Assembly: GCA_027483445.1 (NCBI GenBank)
Contig: JAIXUS010000042.1
Location: 124,001-188,000, forward strand
Origin: Bacteroidota bacterium
Lineage (GTDB): Bacteria; Bacteroidota; Bacteroidia; M30B66
Direction: 5' to 3'
DNA length: 64,000 nt
Made by a program: the position numbers and the translations under genes
Part shown: piece after piece, positions 8,408 through 18,429 of the stretch
How positions within the stretch are numbered: the first letter of the stretch is position 1
Layout of the letters: every line of letters starts with the position of its first letter
Notes under the pieces: model-generated
Seen by the model: the letters and a program-made list of their open reading frames with translations, nothing else
Told to the model about the DNA's origin: nothing
The model's database searches: none

Positions 8408-9382
8408 CTACTTCTTTCGGTTTACTGTATAATGAACCAAATTAATAAACGACTGCCTGTAATCGCTCTCCGGAAACTCCGATAAAGCATCTAAAGCTTT
8501 GTCGCGGTATTCATACATTTTTTCCTCTGCATAACGGATCCCATCGCTTGCATTCACCCAAGCAATCACTTCATCTACCTTGGCAGGCTCTGTATTGTGA
8601 TTTTTAATGATATTGATAATCTTTCGTTTTTCCGATTTTTCGGCTTGCGACAAGGCGTGAATCAACGGTAAGGTCATCTTTCGCTCTTTGATGTCGATGC
8701 CTGTTGGCTTTCCAATCGAAGAACCTCGCTCATAGTCGAACAAGTCATCCTTTATTTGAAAGGCGATACCAACCCATTCACCAATCTGACGCATACGCTC
8801 TGTTTTTTCGGCGTCGGAACCTGCCGAAGCCGCCCCTGAAGCGCAACACGAAGCAATTAGGGTTGCTGTTTTTTGCCTAATGATATCGAAGTAAATCTCT
8901 TCCTGAATGTCGAGTCGTCGCGCTTTCTCAATTTGAAGCAATTCTCCTTCGCTCATCTCCCTCACCGAATTGCTCACTAAGCGTAAAACGGTGAATTCGC
9001 TATGATCCACTGAAAGCAAAAGACCTCTTGAAAGGAGATAGTCGCCCACAAGTACTGCGATTTTATTCTTCCAAAGGGCGTTTACCGAAAAAAAACCACG
9101 ACGTTCGTTGGAGTCATCCACCACATCATCATGCACCAACGTTGCAGTGTGAAGCAGTTCAATTAACGAAGCCGCTCGATATGTGCTTTCCGTAATGCCA
9201 CCGCAAATACCGGCCGATAAAAACACAAACATGGGCCTAACCTGCTTACCCTTACGCTTTACAATGTAATATGTGATCTTGTCAAGCAGTGGCACACTCG
9301 ACTTCATCGACTCTCTGAAACGCTGTTCAAAAGCGTCCATCTCTTTGGCAATAGGTTTTTTCAGATCGTCGATTCCCGGCAT
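8408..9382 (-). CDS. Polyprenyl diphosphate synthase (long-chain trans-prenyltransferase)
   Basis: All-trans polyprenyl synthase that condenses isopentenyl diphosphate, probably for the menaquinone side chain. The 324 residues show the first Asp-rich motif DDVVD at 85-89 followed by ERRG, and the second motif DDLFDYE near 216. The size and the small residues before the first DDxxD fit IspB/HepT-type octaprenyl or heptaprenyl synthases; chain length cannot be read safely. It is divergent from dnaG with only 58 bp between the starts. Confidence 0.93.
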   Translation of the reverse strand: MPGIDDLKKPIAKEMDAFEQRFRESMKSSVPLLDKITYYIVKRKGKQVRPMFVFLSAGICGGITESTYRAASLIELLHTATLVHDDVVDDSNERRGFFSVNALWKNKIAVLVGDYLLSRGLLLSVDHSEFTVLRLVSNSVREMSEGELLQIEKARRLDIQEEIYFDIIRQKTATLIASCCASGAASAGSDAEKTERMRQIGEWVGIAFQIKDDLFDYERGSSIGKPTGIDIKERKMTLPLIHALSQAEKSEKRKIINIIKNHNTEPAKVDEVIAWVNASDGIRYAEEKMYEYRDKALDALSEFPESDYRQSFINLVHYTVNRKK

Positions 9383-9389
9383 GGCGGCT

Positions 9390-9397
9390 CAAAAATA
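9390..9397 (-). promoter_or_regulatory. -7 promoter element, probable leaderless start of the polyprenyl synthase gene
   Basis: Minus-strand TATTTTTG is a perfect TAnnTTTG and ends 7 nt before the ATG at 9382. Transcription should begin at or next to the start codon. Confidence 0.6.
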
Positions 9398-9426
9398 GGG
9401 CATTTCGATATCCAATAGGCATTGCG

Positions 9427-9434
9427 TACTTTCG
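9427..9434 (+). promoter_or_regulatory. -7 promoter element, probable leaderless start of dnaG
   Basis: TACTTTCG, one mismatch to TAnnTTTG, ends 6 nt before the GTG start at 9441. The spacing is almost the same as for the divergent gene. Confidence 0.5.
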
Positions 9435-9440
9435 TAGGCC

Positions 9441-11414
9441 GTGATTTCTCGTAGGACCATAGAACTTGTTAACGATACCGCCCGCATTGAAGAAGTGGTT
9501 GGTGATTTCGTTTCTCTCAAACGGAGAGGGAGCAGTTTGCTCGGTTTATGCCCTTTTCATAACGAAAAAACGCCCTCCTTTAACGTAACACCGGCCAAAG
9601 GAATCTTCAAGTGTTTCGGTTGTGGTAAAGCCGGAAATGCCGTACGCTTCATAATGGAGCATGAGAAATTAGCCTATCCTGAAGCCATTCGATACCTCGC
9701 CAAAAAGTACCAAATAGACGTTGAGGAAGAGCAACAAAGTGAAGAGGTTAAGCAAGAGTTAGCCGAGCGCGAGTCGATGCTGCTGCTCAACGAGTGGGTG
9801 GCCTGTTTCTTCGAAGAACAACTCTGGAATACCGAGCCGGGACAAGCCATTGGGTACAGCTACTTTAAAGAGCGGGGCTTTACAGATGATACTATTCGTA
9901 AGTTTCGTTTGGGCTTGCACCCTGATGGCTGGTCGGCTTTAACTGATGCTGCGGTTCAGCAAGGTTATCGCAAAGAGTATCTCGTAAAAACCGGACTTTC
10001 AATAGAACGAGAAAATGGAAGCCTAATCGACCGATTCCGCAACAGGGTTATGTTTCCCATTCAGAACTTGTCGGGCAGGGTAATCGGCTTTGGAGGCCGA
10101 ATTCTCACCAACGACAAAAAGATTGCGAAATACCTAAACTCTCCCGAGTCGGAGGTTTACCATAAAAGTGCGGTGCTCTATGGCATTTTTCACGCTCGAA
10201 AAGCCATAGCCGAAAAAGATGAAGTGCTGCTGGTTGAGGGTTATACCGATGTTATTTCTTTACATCAGGCTGGGGTGGAAAATGTGGTTTCATCTTCGGG
10301 AACCTCTCTCACCGCCGATCAGGTTCGCATTATTCGTAGGTACACTCAAAATGTGACCATTCTTTACGATGGCGATCAGGCAGGCCTGAAGGCATCATTT
10401 CGAGGAATCGACATGATTCTCGAACAGGGCATGAATGTGAAAATCGTGCTCTTCCCCGACGGTGAAGACCCCGACTCATTTGCCCGGAAAAACTCGCCTT
10501 TGTATATTCAGGATTACATTCGATCCGAGGCACAAAACTTCATTACTTTCAAAACCTCGGTTCTTTCTGCCGAGGCTGGAAGCGACCCCATCCGAAGAGC
10601 CGGAATGATTCGGGAAATCATCAGCTCTCTGGCCTTGATTCCCGACCCTGTTATCAGAGCCCTCTATCTCAAGGAATGTTCCCGTGCAGTTGACATGGAG
10701 GAGCAAACCCTGCTCCTCGAATTGAATAAACAGCTGCGGTCGCTCCACGACAAGAAACCCTACCGCACCGAGCAGCCCCCTGATGCTCCGCCCGATGACC
10801 TGTTTGCCGGCGATGATGGTGAAACAAGTCTTCCATTTCGTGAGGTTCAAAATGATACTACAACGGCCCAGGAACGCGACATCATTAGATTGTTGGTACG
10901 ATTTGCCAATAAAGAACTTGTTTTTCCCGAACTCGACGAGCAAGGCAATAAAGTAGAGCACCTCATGCGTGTAGGAGATTTCATTCTCTCTGAGCTAGAA
11001 GCCGATGAAGTGCGCCCGCTCGACCCTGTGTTTTTAAAATTCTATTTACTCTTTCTTGAGGCATCAAACGATGTGTATCTAACCGATGCACAGTTATTTA
11101 ACCATGAAGATGAGGCCATCTCTTCTACAGCTATAGACCTGTGTACCGACGCACATGAGCTCAGCGAAATGTGGCATAAGCACCATCAAATTTACATCAC
11201 CATGGAAGAAGACTTACTCAAAAAATCAGTGCATACCGCTGTTTATGCTTACAAATTGCGACACGTCCAGCATATGCTTAAAGAAGCAGGTGAGGCGCTC
11301 AAGCAAATGGGGCCTGGTGAAGAAGAAGAACAAATTCGCCTCCTTGAAAAGTGCATGGCTCTTCAGAAAGCGAAAATGGAAATTGCACGTCATCTTTCCT
11401 ACATATTCATATAA
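9441..11414 (+). CDS. dnaG: DNA primase
   Basis: Synthesises RNA primers at the replication fork. The 657 residues start with GTG. The N-terminal CHC2 zinc-binding domain shows Cys37, His40, Cys58 and Cys61 (CPFH...CFGC). The catalytic core has FGGRIL, and the TOPRIM fold has LLVEGYTDV near 263 and YDGDQAG near 313. The C-terminal third is charged and helical, as expected for the DnaB-interacting region. It stands alone, without rpoD or rpsU as neighbours. Confidence 0.96.
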   Translation: MISRRTIELVNDTARIEEVVGDFVSLKRRGSSLLGLCPFHNEKTPSFNVTPAKGIFKCFGCGKAGNAVRFIMEHEKLAYPEAIRYLAKKYQIDVEEEQQSEEVKQELAERESMLLLNEWVACFFEEQLWNTEPGQAIGYSYFKERGFTDDTIRKFRLGLHPDGWSALTDAAVQQGYRKEYLVKTGLSIERENGSLIDRFRNRVMFPIQNLSGRVIGFGGRILTNDKKIAKYLNSPESEVYHKSAVLYGIFHARKAIAEKDEVLLVEGYTDVISLHQAGVENVVSSSGTSLTADQVRIIRRYTQNVTILYDGDQAGLKASFRGIDMILEQGMNVKIVLFPDGEDPDSFARKNSPLYIQDYIRSEAQNFITFKTSVLSAEAGSDPIRRAGMIREIISSLALIPDPVIRALYLKECSRAVDMEEQTLLLELNKQLRSLHDKKPYRTEQPPDAPPDDLFAGDDGETSLPFREVQNDTTTAQERDIIRLLVRFANKELVFPELDEQGNKVEHLMRVGDFILSELEADEVRPLDPVFLKFYLLFLEASNDVYLTDAQLFNHEDEAISSTAIDLCTDAHELSEMWHKHHQIYITMEEDLLKKSVHTAVYAYKLRHVQHMLKEAGEALKQMGPGEEEEQIRLLEKCMALQKAKMEIARHLSYIFI

Positions 11415-11555
11415 AACAGTCATATCAAATACATCTTGTAATCAATCATTTTCCAAAGAAATTCTTAAGATTACTGTAGCGTGTGACTACGTAAGCCTGT
11501 TCTCTAATGACCGAGTATCCAGGTGGTTTTCGCCAGCATAACAAAAAGAGGCTTA

Positions 11556-11797
11556 GGGCTTAATGGGAAGGTCAGAAATGCGGCATATGCGACCCGACAA
11601 GGCGAAACTGCATAGTGAACATTGCGAGCCACGGGTAACAAAGCAGATGCTCTATTTATGGCTAGTAAAATATTGACCTTTAAAATTCAGTAATGCATGG
11701 ATTTTAAAAAGCCTGCCGAAAAAAACTTACCCACGCTCCATTCAAATTGGGCTTAATGTGCCAAGGATGAAACTATGGAGTGTTTTTCAACAGGCCC
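11556..11797 (+). repeat. Decayed copy of a MITE-like inverted-repeat element
   Basis: The left end GGGCTTAATGGGAAG and the right end TTTTTCAACAGGCCC are degenerate versions of the perfect ends at 13439-13623. Internal blocks are shared in the same order: GTCAGAAATGC, AGCAGATGCT, TGGCTA, CATGGATTTT and ATTCAAAT. At about 242 bp it is longer than the intact copy because of extra sequence near its left end. It carries no open frame. No clear target duplication remains. Confidence 0.65.
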
Positions 11798-11833
11798 AAC
11801 TTACTCGCCTTACAACTTTATTACATTTGAATG

Positions 11834-11848
11834 TTTTTCAGCAAGGCC
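11834..11848 (+). repeat. Isolated right-end fragment of the same element family
   Basis: TTTTTCAGCAAGGCC differs at two positions from the intact right end TTTTTCAGTAAGCCC. It lies 36 bp after the decayed copy and just upstream of the orphan gene. Confidence 0.45.
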
Positions 11849-11867
11849 TCATTAAGCCTGTATACTT

Positions 11868-13439
11868 ATGCCCTCTTCGACTCACTCAAGGCTTATCGAT
11901 TCACAGTCAAGTCCAAAGCCTCAGTTTTTAACCATTCAAAAGGTGGTGAAACTGATGTCGCCTTTCCATAAAGCCGAGTTTTGCGAGTATTTGAAAGAAA
12001 TTAAAGCGATAGTGCCCTTGCGCCTGGTAGAGGCCATCGACGAGAGCATGTTAAATGGGGTGAGTTCAGACGATTTATGTGAAACTGTATATGGAAAAAA
12101 AGATGCCCAAACCCGGAAGAGCTTCAACCAATTGGCTTCTCACACCTTCAAATTAACCGCATACCTTAGCCGTAATTACCCTTCATACCTGCTCCACAAC
12201 GTCGAAAAAATGGAGCAGTGGATCAATGCAGCAAGGATTCGTGAAGCCAATATTCTGGCCGACATCACACTTGATATTGCAGAAAAAATTGAAGATTTCC
12301 AAACGCAACAACTGGTTTTGCGATTCTTCAGTCAGCAGGCTCATTTGCAAAAGTCGCATGCCGAAATGGTACGCTATACTTCCAAACTTGTCGAAGCCAG
12401 TGAGTTTGAGATGATCTACAACCAAATCAACCTTTACTTAAGAAAGAATTTTAACATCTCGGTAAAAGACGATTCTGTGCTCCATTCCTTAGATGTACAC
12501 TTCCAGTATTTTCGAGGTTTCCACGAACATCCATCCGCCAAAATTCGGATCCTCAGTAAGTTTGCCAATTTTTATCTATACTATTACTACCGGCCAACCG
12601 AATTTCTTACCGAACGCATTCAGCAAGAATTAATCGACTTCGATGAGGATTTTCAAAAACATGCCGTTGTGGCGTTTCCGTTTATGGAAGACATCTACAG
12701 CAAAGTCATGTTCTATCGGCTCAACCTAAGTACAACCGATTTAAGCTCCAAAGATGGGAAAAGCGAATATCAAAAGTTGCTCAGCCATAACCGGTTCTTG
12801 AAGTTTTGGCAAAACTATGTTAACATTCCAGAACTCTACGCCATCACCATAAAGAGTACATTTTTTCTTACGCGATATCACAGCATTAATCATCGCCTCG
12901 ATTTCCGACAAGTCATCCCTTTGGAAGATAAACAGGAAATTTCAAGACTTGCAGCACGTTGTGAAGAGCTTATCAGTAAGGATATTTGGGAACCCGACCA
13001 TGTGAGCGATTTGATTCATTTCAGGCTTGCCTGGTCTGCACTTTTGCTACTTGGAGAACGCAGTGAGGTTCGAAAAGGCGTCGATAACCTGGAAAAGTTA
13101 ATGACCACCTTTCAGCAAATTACGTTTAGCGAAAGTTTAGATTCTATCTTCATTTGCCTCATGATTGGGTATTTTGCATTAGACGATTACAAATCCTGTG
13201 TCGATACATTTAAGCGATATACCAAGCTGTCTAAGGGTAGGGTAGTGTATGCCGAAAATGATTTGGAGATTCACACGTATTATTATGTGGCCCAATGGCT
13301 TTCTTCGCAGAGGCAACAGTATTTGCGAAAAATCGAAGACAATTACCGCCGTGCCGGTCAACACAGCAGCAGTAAGGTAATTCAGCAAACAATACTTGAG
13401 TTGGTCAATTATTTTAATATTCCCGTTAGCCTTATCTAG
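11868..13439 (+). CDS. Hypothetical protein, 523 residues, helical
   Basis: I do not recognise this family. The protein is soluble, without signal peptide or membrane segments, rich in Leu, Phe, Tyr and Lys, and looks all-helical with TPR-like spacing of aromatic and Leu residues. This pattern resembles uncharacterised Bacteroidetes proteins, but I cannot name one. No catalytic motif is visible. It is flanked by two same-orientation copies of an inverted-repeat element; the downstream copy starts within the stop codon (TAG, where the G is the first base of the element). It is monocistronic and convergent with hrpB. Base composition resembles the housekeeping neighbours. Confidence 0.75.
   Translation: MPSSTHSRLIDSQSSPKPQFLTIQKVVKLMSPFHKAEFCEYLKEIKAIVPLRLVEAIDESMLNGVSSDDLCETVYGKKDAQTRKSFNQLASHTFKLTAYLSRNYPSYLLHNVEKMEQWINAARIREANILADITLDIAEKIEDFQTQQLVLRFFSQQAHLQKSHAEMVRYTSKLVEASEFEMIYNQINLYLRKNFNISVKDDSVLHSLDVHFQYFRGFHEHPSAKIRILSKFANFYLYYYYRPTEFLTERIQQELIDFDEDFQKHAVVAFPFMEDIYSKVMFYRLNLSTTDLSSKDGKSEYQKLLSHNRFLKFWQNYVNIPELYAITIKSTFFLTRYHSINHRLDFRQVIPLEDKQEISRLAARCEELISKDIWEPDHVSDLIHFRLAWSALLLLGERSEVRKGVDNLEKLMTTFQQITFSESLDSIFICLMIGYFALDDYKSCVDTFKRYTKLSKGRVVYAENDLEIHTYYYVAQWLSSQRQQYLRKIEDNYRRAGQHSSSKVIQQTILELVNYFNIPVSLI
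13433..13438. repeat. Left target-site duplication TATCTA
   Basis: TATCTA directly precedes the element and is repeated directly after it at 13624-13629. The next base outward differs on the two sides, so the duplication is 6 bp. Confidence 0.75.
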
Positions 13440-13623
13440 GGCTTACTGAAAAAAGTCAGAAATGCAGCAGATGCTGTATTTCTGGCTAACGAAAGATTGA
13501 ACTTCATGAATTTACGACTTCATGGATTTTTAAAAGCACGACTAAAAACCCTTGCACTAGGTCTAATTCAAATAGAGGCTAAAGCGGTAGCAATAATACT
13601 ATTGAGGGTTTTTCAGTAAGCCC
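13439..13623 (+). mobile_element. Intact MITE-like element, 185 bp, perfect 15-bp terminal inverted repeats
   Basis: It starts GGGCTTACTGAAAAA and ends with the exact reverse complement TTTTTCAGTAAGCCC (13609-13623), flanked by TATCTA direct repeats. It has no internal coding frame, so it would need a transposase from elsewhere. Without the element the upstream gene would read ATC TAA; with it the stop is TAG, so insertion left the protein unchanged. The transposase family cannot be named from this window. Confidence 0.75.
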
Positions 13624-13734
13624 TATCTAATTCAGGTTTTGGGGCGATGACATTAACTGTGCAAGTGGCTTTTGGGAAATAGCCTTCAGTGCTTCCTGCA
13701 CACGACACTTTCCCGGTGATTTATTGAAATTAAC

Positions 13735-16218
13735 CTACTTCTGCGGCCTCCCTTTAGCCACTGGCGATGCCTTCAGCGGATCTTCAGGCCACGCATGTTT
13801 AGGATATCTGCGTTGTAACTCCTTCTTAACCTCAAAGTATGTTTTCGACCAAAAACTTCGCAGATCGGTTGTTACTTGAACCGGTTTATATCCGGGCGAT
13901 AGCAAATGCAACACCACCGGAGTTTTTCCGCCGTTGATTCGAGGCGTATCAAGCATGCCAAACAATTCCTGCAAGCGCACGGCCAGTATTGGCGCTCCAC
14001 CAGCAGGCTGATATTGAATGCTTATCTTCGAACCCGTAGGAACCGCCAATTTTTCGGGGGCAAGCGCTTCAAGCAGTTGTTGTTGATTCCAATCTAAAAT
14101 TCCATTCAAAACGGTCTTCAATGGCAGTCCCTTGAAATCTTCCGGTTTACGTATCCCTTTCAAAACATCATCTGACCAAAGTGTATGATTGTTTAGCAAT
14201 GAAACAGTATCACTGAGCGGCCAGTTGGGGTCGGAATTCCAAATGCGAAGCGCTTCGATTCTCCATTGCCATTGCTGAATGGAATCGTCGAAATTAAGAA
14301 TGCTTGCACCCTCACTCGCAATTACCTTTCTAAACAACCGGCCTAGTTCCTCAACCGATGGAGATTGCATTGGCTTCGATTGCAATACAAGACTTCCAAT
14401 ACGAAGTTCTCTTTGACACAACAAACCGCCCTTTCGGGTGTCCCATTCCAGCACATCGCGCGTTTTCACCAAAGGCCTCAAATCGCTGGGGCGCAATGGA
14501 GCCGCCAAGAAGATTTTTCCGTTTCCGTCGCGCTGGTCAACATGAGCAACCGAAAGCCAGCTCTCATGAGCCAGATCATCATCATGGCTTGCCCGCGCCA
14601 GTTTGCCGTTGGCCATCATAAATTGGGCATTGTTACCGGGTCTCGCCGATGCAATCCTTTCAGGATAAGCAAAAGCAAGCAATAAACCGGCTTCATAGGG
14701 GTCAAACCCATCTTTACCCACTTCAATTTTTAAAAGGCGGGCGTACGATTGCGATTGTTTATCAATTCGCTGAAACCTGCGGCCAATACTGTTCCTGCTT
14801 CGATCGCGCCGCAATTGTTCAATACGCCGATTGATATCGATACCCGATTCTTTGCCTAGAGGGTCTTTCTCCTCTAACAATGCGGCTATATCACATGCCA
14901 GTTGCCGCATCTCGCGATTTTCGGCCATCAACAACATATGCGCTATGCGCGGATGACATGGAAGTGCGTTCATGGCCTTTCCGTGGTCCGTTATCTTTTT
15001 GTTTTCAAGTGCATCTAATTCATGGAGTATTTCCGATGCATAATTTAAGGCTGCACTGGGTGGATGGTTTAGCCAAAACAATTGGCTAACATCATAGATT
15101 CCCCATTGAGCCAATTCTAACATTAATGCACTTAAATCGGCTTCCAAGATTTCTGGCCGTCGGTGCTCTTGCAAACGCTGATGGTCGGCCAACGACCAAA
15201 GTCGCACGCATAAACCTGCACTCAAGCGGCCAGCTCTTCCAGCCCTTTGGTCGGCCGCGTCATGAGTAACCGGAAGCGTTATCAGTCTGCTCAAGCCCGA
15301 AGAGGGATCGAACACCGCAGTTCTGCTAAACCCCGAATCAACCACAACTCGAATTCCCTCAATTGTAAGACTGGTTTCTGCTATTGATGTGGCGAGCACC
15401 ACCTTCCGCAGCCCATTCGGATTGGGCAGAATGGCTTGCATTTGCTCCGAGGGAGGCAGTTGGCCGTAAAGTGGATGAATCTTCACTCCATTTACGTTCT
15501 TGTCGAGCAATTCTGCACATTGCCTGATTTCTCCTTCCCCGGGAAGAAACACAAGCACATCACCCGCTTCTTCTCGAATCACTTCAAGGGCGGCTTTGGC
15601 TGCCTGCTCGGCAATAGACACTTCGTTTAAGTGGCCCCGATAGCGGATTTCAACCGGAAACAATCGACCTTCACTCTCAACCACTTCCGCATTCAAAGCT
15701 TTGCTCAGACCGGGCAGGTTGAGCGTCGCCGACATGATTAAAATTCTGAGGTCGCCACGTAAAATTAGCTGACATTCTCGGCAAAGTGCAAGCGCAAGAT
15801 CGGCGTGGAGGCTTCGCTCATGAAATTCATCAAAAATCACCAACCCAACACCTTCCAATGCCATATCTCGTTGCAACATTTTGGTGAGAATCCCCTCTGT
15901 TACAACTTCCAGGCGAGTTTTAGGCCCCGTTTTGCTTTCAAACCTCACGCGATATCCAACCGTTTCACCAACCTCTTCGCCCAACAGCGAGGCCATCCTT
16001 AATGCAATTGTTTTTGCCGCTAATCGCCGTGGCTCAAGCATAATTATCTTTTGACCATTCAGGAAAGTGGCATCCAGCAATGTGAGCGGCAGTAATGTGC
16101 TTTTTCCGGCCCCCGGCGGAGCGCTAACAATCAGGGTTGATTGGGTCTCAAGTTTTTGGGCTAAATCTTTAACAATGGCCGCAACCGGTAGTGTAAACGC
16201 GTCTTGATGTATACCCAT
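13735..16218 (-). CDS. hrpB: ATP-dependent RNA helicase HrpB
   Basis: DEAH/RHA-family helicase of unknown cellular substrate. The frame opens at 16302, but I use the ATG at 16218 (827 residues) because a perfect -7 box lies 7 nt upstream of it, inside the longer frame, and the product then begins close to the helicase fold. Walker A is [11 protein letters not shown], Walker B the DEFH box in FDEFHERS, motif III MSATL, and motif [11 protein letters not shown]. The C-terminal HrpB-specific region includes the [11 protein letters not shown] segment and [11 protein letters not shown]. It is divergent from gmd. Confidence 0.94.
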   Translation of the reverse strand: MGIHQDAFTLPVAAIVKDLAQKLETQSTLIVSAPPGAGKSTLLPLTLLDATFLNGQKIIMLEPRRLAAKTIALRMASLLGEEVGETVGYRVRFESKTGPKTRLEVVTEGILTKMLQRDMALEGVGLVIFDEFHERSLHADLALALCRECQLILRGDLRILIMSATLNLPGLSKALNAEVVESEGRLFPVEIRYRGHLNEVSIAEQAAKAALEVIREEAGDVLVFLPGEGEIRQCAELLDKNVNGVKIHPLYGQLPPSEQMQAILPNPNGLRKVVLATSIAETSLTIEGIRVVVDSGFSRTAVFDPSSGLSRLITLPVTHDAADQRAGRAGRLSAGLCVRLWSLADHQRLQEHRRPEILEADLSALMLELAQWGIYDVSQLFWLNHPPSAALNYASEILHELDALENKKITDHGKAMNALPCHPRIAHMLLMAENREMRQLACDIAALLEEKDPLGKESGIDINRRIEQLRRDRSRNSIGRRFQRIDKQSQSYARLLKIEVGKDGFDPYEAGLLLAFAYPERIASARPGNNAQFMMANGKLARASHDDDLAHESWLSVAHVDQRDGNGKIFLAAPLRPSDLRPLVKTRDVLEWDTRKGGLLCQRELRIGSLVLQSKPMQSPSVEELGRLFRKVIASEGASILNFDDSIQQWQWRIEALRIWNSDPNWPLSDTVSLLNNHTLWSDDVLKGIRKPEDFKGLPLKTVLNGILDWNQQQLLEALAPEKLAVPTGSKISIQYQPAGGAPILAVRLQELFGMLDTPRINGGKTPVVLHLLSPGYKPVQVTTDLRSFWSKTYFEVKKELQRRYPKHAWPEDPLKASPVAKGRPQK

Positions 16219-16225
16219 ATTCAGG

Positions 16226-16233
16226 CAAAGGTA
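16226..16233 (-). promoter_or_regulatory. -7 promoter element, probable leaderless start of hrpB
   Basis: Minus-strand TACCTTTG is a perfect TAnnTTTG and ends 7 nt before the ATG at 16218. Confidence 0.6.
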
Positions 16234-16287
16234 GCGATTGCCATGAGGTCGACCGATTGACCAGCCCGACGACTTCGCAGAAATTTG

Positions 16288-16294
16288 TATTTTG
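16288..16294 (+). promoter_or_regulatory. Possible -7 element for the gmd-fcl operon
   Basis: TATTTTG resembles the -7 consensus with one base fewer. It lies 22 nt before the TTG chosen as gmd start and inside the longer frame that opens at 16257, arguing against the longer start. Confidence 0.35.
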
Positions 16295-16316
16295 CGGCAC
16301 ATTTAACGTTTGCCAA

Positions 16317-17423
16317 TTGAAAACAGCGCTCATTACAGGGATTACAGGTCAGGACGGCGCATATCTTGCCGAATTTTTGCTCAATAAAGGCTATAAAGTG
16401 CACGGAATTAAGCGAAGGGCATCTTTGTTTAACACGGATAGAATTGATCACCTGTATCAGGATCCACACATCGACAACGCGAACTTTATCCTCCACTATG
16501 GCGATCTAACCGATTCATCAAACCTCATTCGCATCATTCAAGAGGTGCAGCCCGACGAAATTTACAACCTTGGGGCCATGAGCCACGTGAAAGTGAGCTT
16601 TGATGAACCTGAATATACCGCTAATGTTGATGGTCTAGGAACATTACGCATTCTAGAAGCCGTTCGTCTCTTAAACTTAACAACCAAAACCCGCATTTAT
16701 CAAGCTTCAACCTCGGAGCTTTATGGGTTGGTACAAGAAGTTCCTCAAAAAGAAACTACTCCATTTTACCCGCGAAGCCCTTATGCTGTGGCTAAGCTCT
16801 ATGGTTACTGGATTACAGTGAATTACCGCGAGGCCTATCAAATGTACGCCGTAAATGGCATCCTGTTTAACCACGAAAGTCCCAACCGAGGTGAAACATT
16901 CGTAACCCGGAAAGTAACAAGAGGCGTCGCACAAATCGCTTGGGGCCTGAACGATAAACTCTACATGGGTAATATTGATGCTAAAAGAGACTGGGGCCAT
17001 GCAAAAGACTATGTCGAAGCAATGTGGCTTATGCTCCAACAAGATACCCCTGAAGATTTTGTGATTGCCACCGGCGAAACTCGTACAGTGCGAGAATTCA
17101 TTCAACGCGCTTTTGCAGAAGCCGGAATTGATATCGAGTTTAGAGGCTCAGGAATCGATGAAAAAGCATTCATTACCGCAGTTCACAATGGCAACTACCT
17201 GTGTCAGGTTGGTCAGGAAGTAATGAGCATTGATGCCGATTATTTTAGGCCTACTGAAGTTGAACTGCTGATTGGTGATCCTACTAAAGCGCAAACAAAA
17301 CTCAACTGGAAGCCTCGCTACAGCTTTGATGGCCTTGTAAAAGATATGGTAAACAGCGATTTAGAGCTTTTCCGAAAAGAAAAGCACCTCAGCGAATTGA
17401 ATACCGGAAAGGTTGCAGGCTAA
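16317..17423 (+). CDS. gmd: GDP-mannose 4,6-dehydratase
   Basis: Extended SDR enzyme that converts GDP-D-mannose to GDP-4-keto-6-deoxy-mannose, the first step to GDP-L-fucose. The product from a TTG at 16317 is 368 residues and begins (M)[19 protein letters not shown], exactly the family N-terminus. An upstream TTG at 16257 would add 20 unrelated residues. The Rossmann loop is GITGQDG, the active site has STSELYG and YAVAKLYGY, and [15 protein letters not shown] is a Gmd signature. The stop overlaps the fcl start (TAATG). Confidence 0.95.
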   Translation: MKTALITGITGQDGAYLAEFLLNKGYKVHGIKRRASLFNTDRIDHLYQDPHIDNANFILHYGDLTDSSNLIRIIQEVQPDEIYNLGAMSHVKVSFDEPEYTANVDGLGTLRILEAVRLLNLTTKTRIYQASTSELYGLVQEVPQKETTPFYPRSPYAVAKLYGYWITVNYREAYQMYAVNGILFNHESPNRGETFVTRKVTRGVAQIAWGLNDKLYMGNIDAKRDWGHAKDYVEAMWLMLQQDTPEDFVIATGETRTVREFIQRAFAEAGIDIEFRGSGIDEKAFITAVHNGNYLCQVGQEVMSIDADYFRPTEVELLIGDPTKAQTKLNWKPRYSFDGLVKDMVNSDLELFRKEKHLSELNTGKVAG

Positions 17424-18364
17424 TGGAAAAAAACAGTCGCATTTTTATCGCCGGACATAGAGGCATGGTAGGTTCTGCCATCCATCGGCTGCTGCTTGCA
17501 GAGGGCTTTACAAATCTGATTCTAAGAACATCCTCAGAACTCGATCTGCGCAATCAACAAGCTGTTAGCGACTTCTTCGAGACCGAAAAACCCGAGTACG
17601 TTTTCCTCGCTGCAGCCAAAGTGGGAGGCATTCAGGCAAACAATATTTACCGCGCCGACTTTCTGTTCGATAATCTAGCTATCCAAAACAACATTATTCA
17701 CAGCAGCTGGCGCACCGGTGTAAAGAAACTCCTCTTCCTGGGGTCATCCTGTATTTACCCCAAAATGGCTCCTCAACCGCTTAAGGAAGAATATCTGTTG
17801 AGTGGTTTGTTGGAGCCGACCAATGAGCCTTATGCCATTGCTAAAATTGCAGGCATCAAACTCTGCGAAAGCTTCAGACGGCAGTACGGTTGCAATTTCA
17901 TTTCGGCCATGCCAACCAATCTGTATGGGCCTAACGACAATTATGATTTGAACAACTCGCATGTTCTGCCAGCATTACTGCGGAAAATGCACGAAGCCAA
18001 ACAGAAAAATTCGCCTTCGGTAAGCATTTGGGGCACGGGTTCTCCCATGCGTGAGTTTTTGCATGTGGATGACCTCGCGAAAGCTTGTTTATTCCTGATG
18101 TTGAACTACAGCGAAGAGTTATTTGTAAACGTTGGTTTTGGCTCCGACGTAAGTATAAAAGCATTGGCTGAATTAATCAAAGAAGTTGTCGGGTTTGAAG
18201 GCGTATTGGAATTCGACCATTCTAAACCCGACGGAACTCCCAAAAAACTCATGGATTCATCTCGTCTGTTGAGTTATGGCTGGAAGCCTGAAATAGACCT
18301 CCGTCAAGGCATATCAAGTGTCTATGCTGAAGTAAAAACAATCTTAGATCAGACCGCAGTTTAA
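17423..18364 (+). CDS. fcl: GDP-L-fucose synthase (epimerase/reductase)
   Basis: Bifunctional 3,5-epimerase and 4-reductase (WcaG) that completes GDP-L-fucose. The 313 residues carry [11 protein letters not shown] at the N-terminus, GSSCIYPK, the YAIAKIAG catalytic Tyr/Lys pair, and the [10 protein letters not shown] and [13 protein letters not shown] family motifs. Its product should feed the two family-11 fucosyltransferases at 34371 and 39203. Confidence 0.95.
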   Translation: MEKNSRIFIAGHRGMVGSAIHRLLLAEGFTNLILRTSSELDLRNQQAVSDFFETEKPEYVFLAAAKVGGIQANNIYRADFLFDNLAIQNNIIHSSWRTGVKKLLFLGSSCIYPKMAPQPLKEEYLLSGLLEPTNEPYAIAKIAGIKLCESFRRQYGCNFISAMPTNLYGPNDNYDLNNSHVLPALLRKMHEAKQKNSPSVSIWGTGSPMREFLHVDDLAKACLFLMLNYSEELFVNVGFGSDVSIKALAELIKEVVGFEGVLEFDHSKPDGTPKKLMDSSRLLSYGWKPEIDLRQGISSVYAEVKTILDQTAV

Positions 18365-18429
18365 GTCTAAGGCGTTTTCAGCATGAGAGTCCTTAAGCAA
18401 AATCTTCATTTTTTTTTGAGTGGCGATTG

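Larger units (their letters stand above)
11415..11867. other. Gene-poor stretch between dnaG and the 523-residue orphan gene
   Basis: No convincing coding frame. The first 140 bases show no clear structure; the rest holds a decayed copy of a small inverted-repeat element (11556-11797) and a further right-end fragment (11834-11848). No TAnnTTTG box is evident before the downstream gene. Confidence 0.6.

Noticed and set aside
13437-13625. IS630/mariner-type insertion with a TA duplication
   Set aside because: The directly repeated bases extend to six (TATCTA), more than the two expected for that group, although TA borders both ends. It remains possible if the other four matches are chance.
16257-16316. 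Longer N-terminus for gmd from the TTG at 16257
   Set aside because: The 20 extra residues do not match the family and would include the likely promoter.
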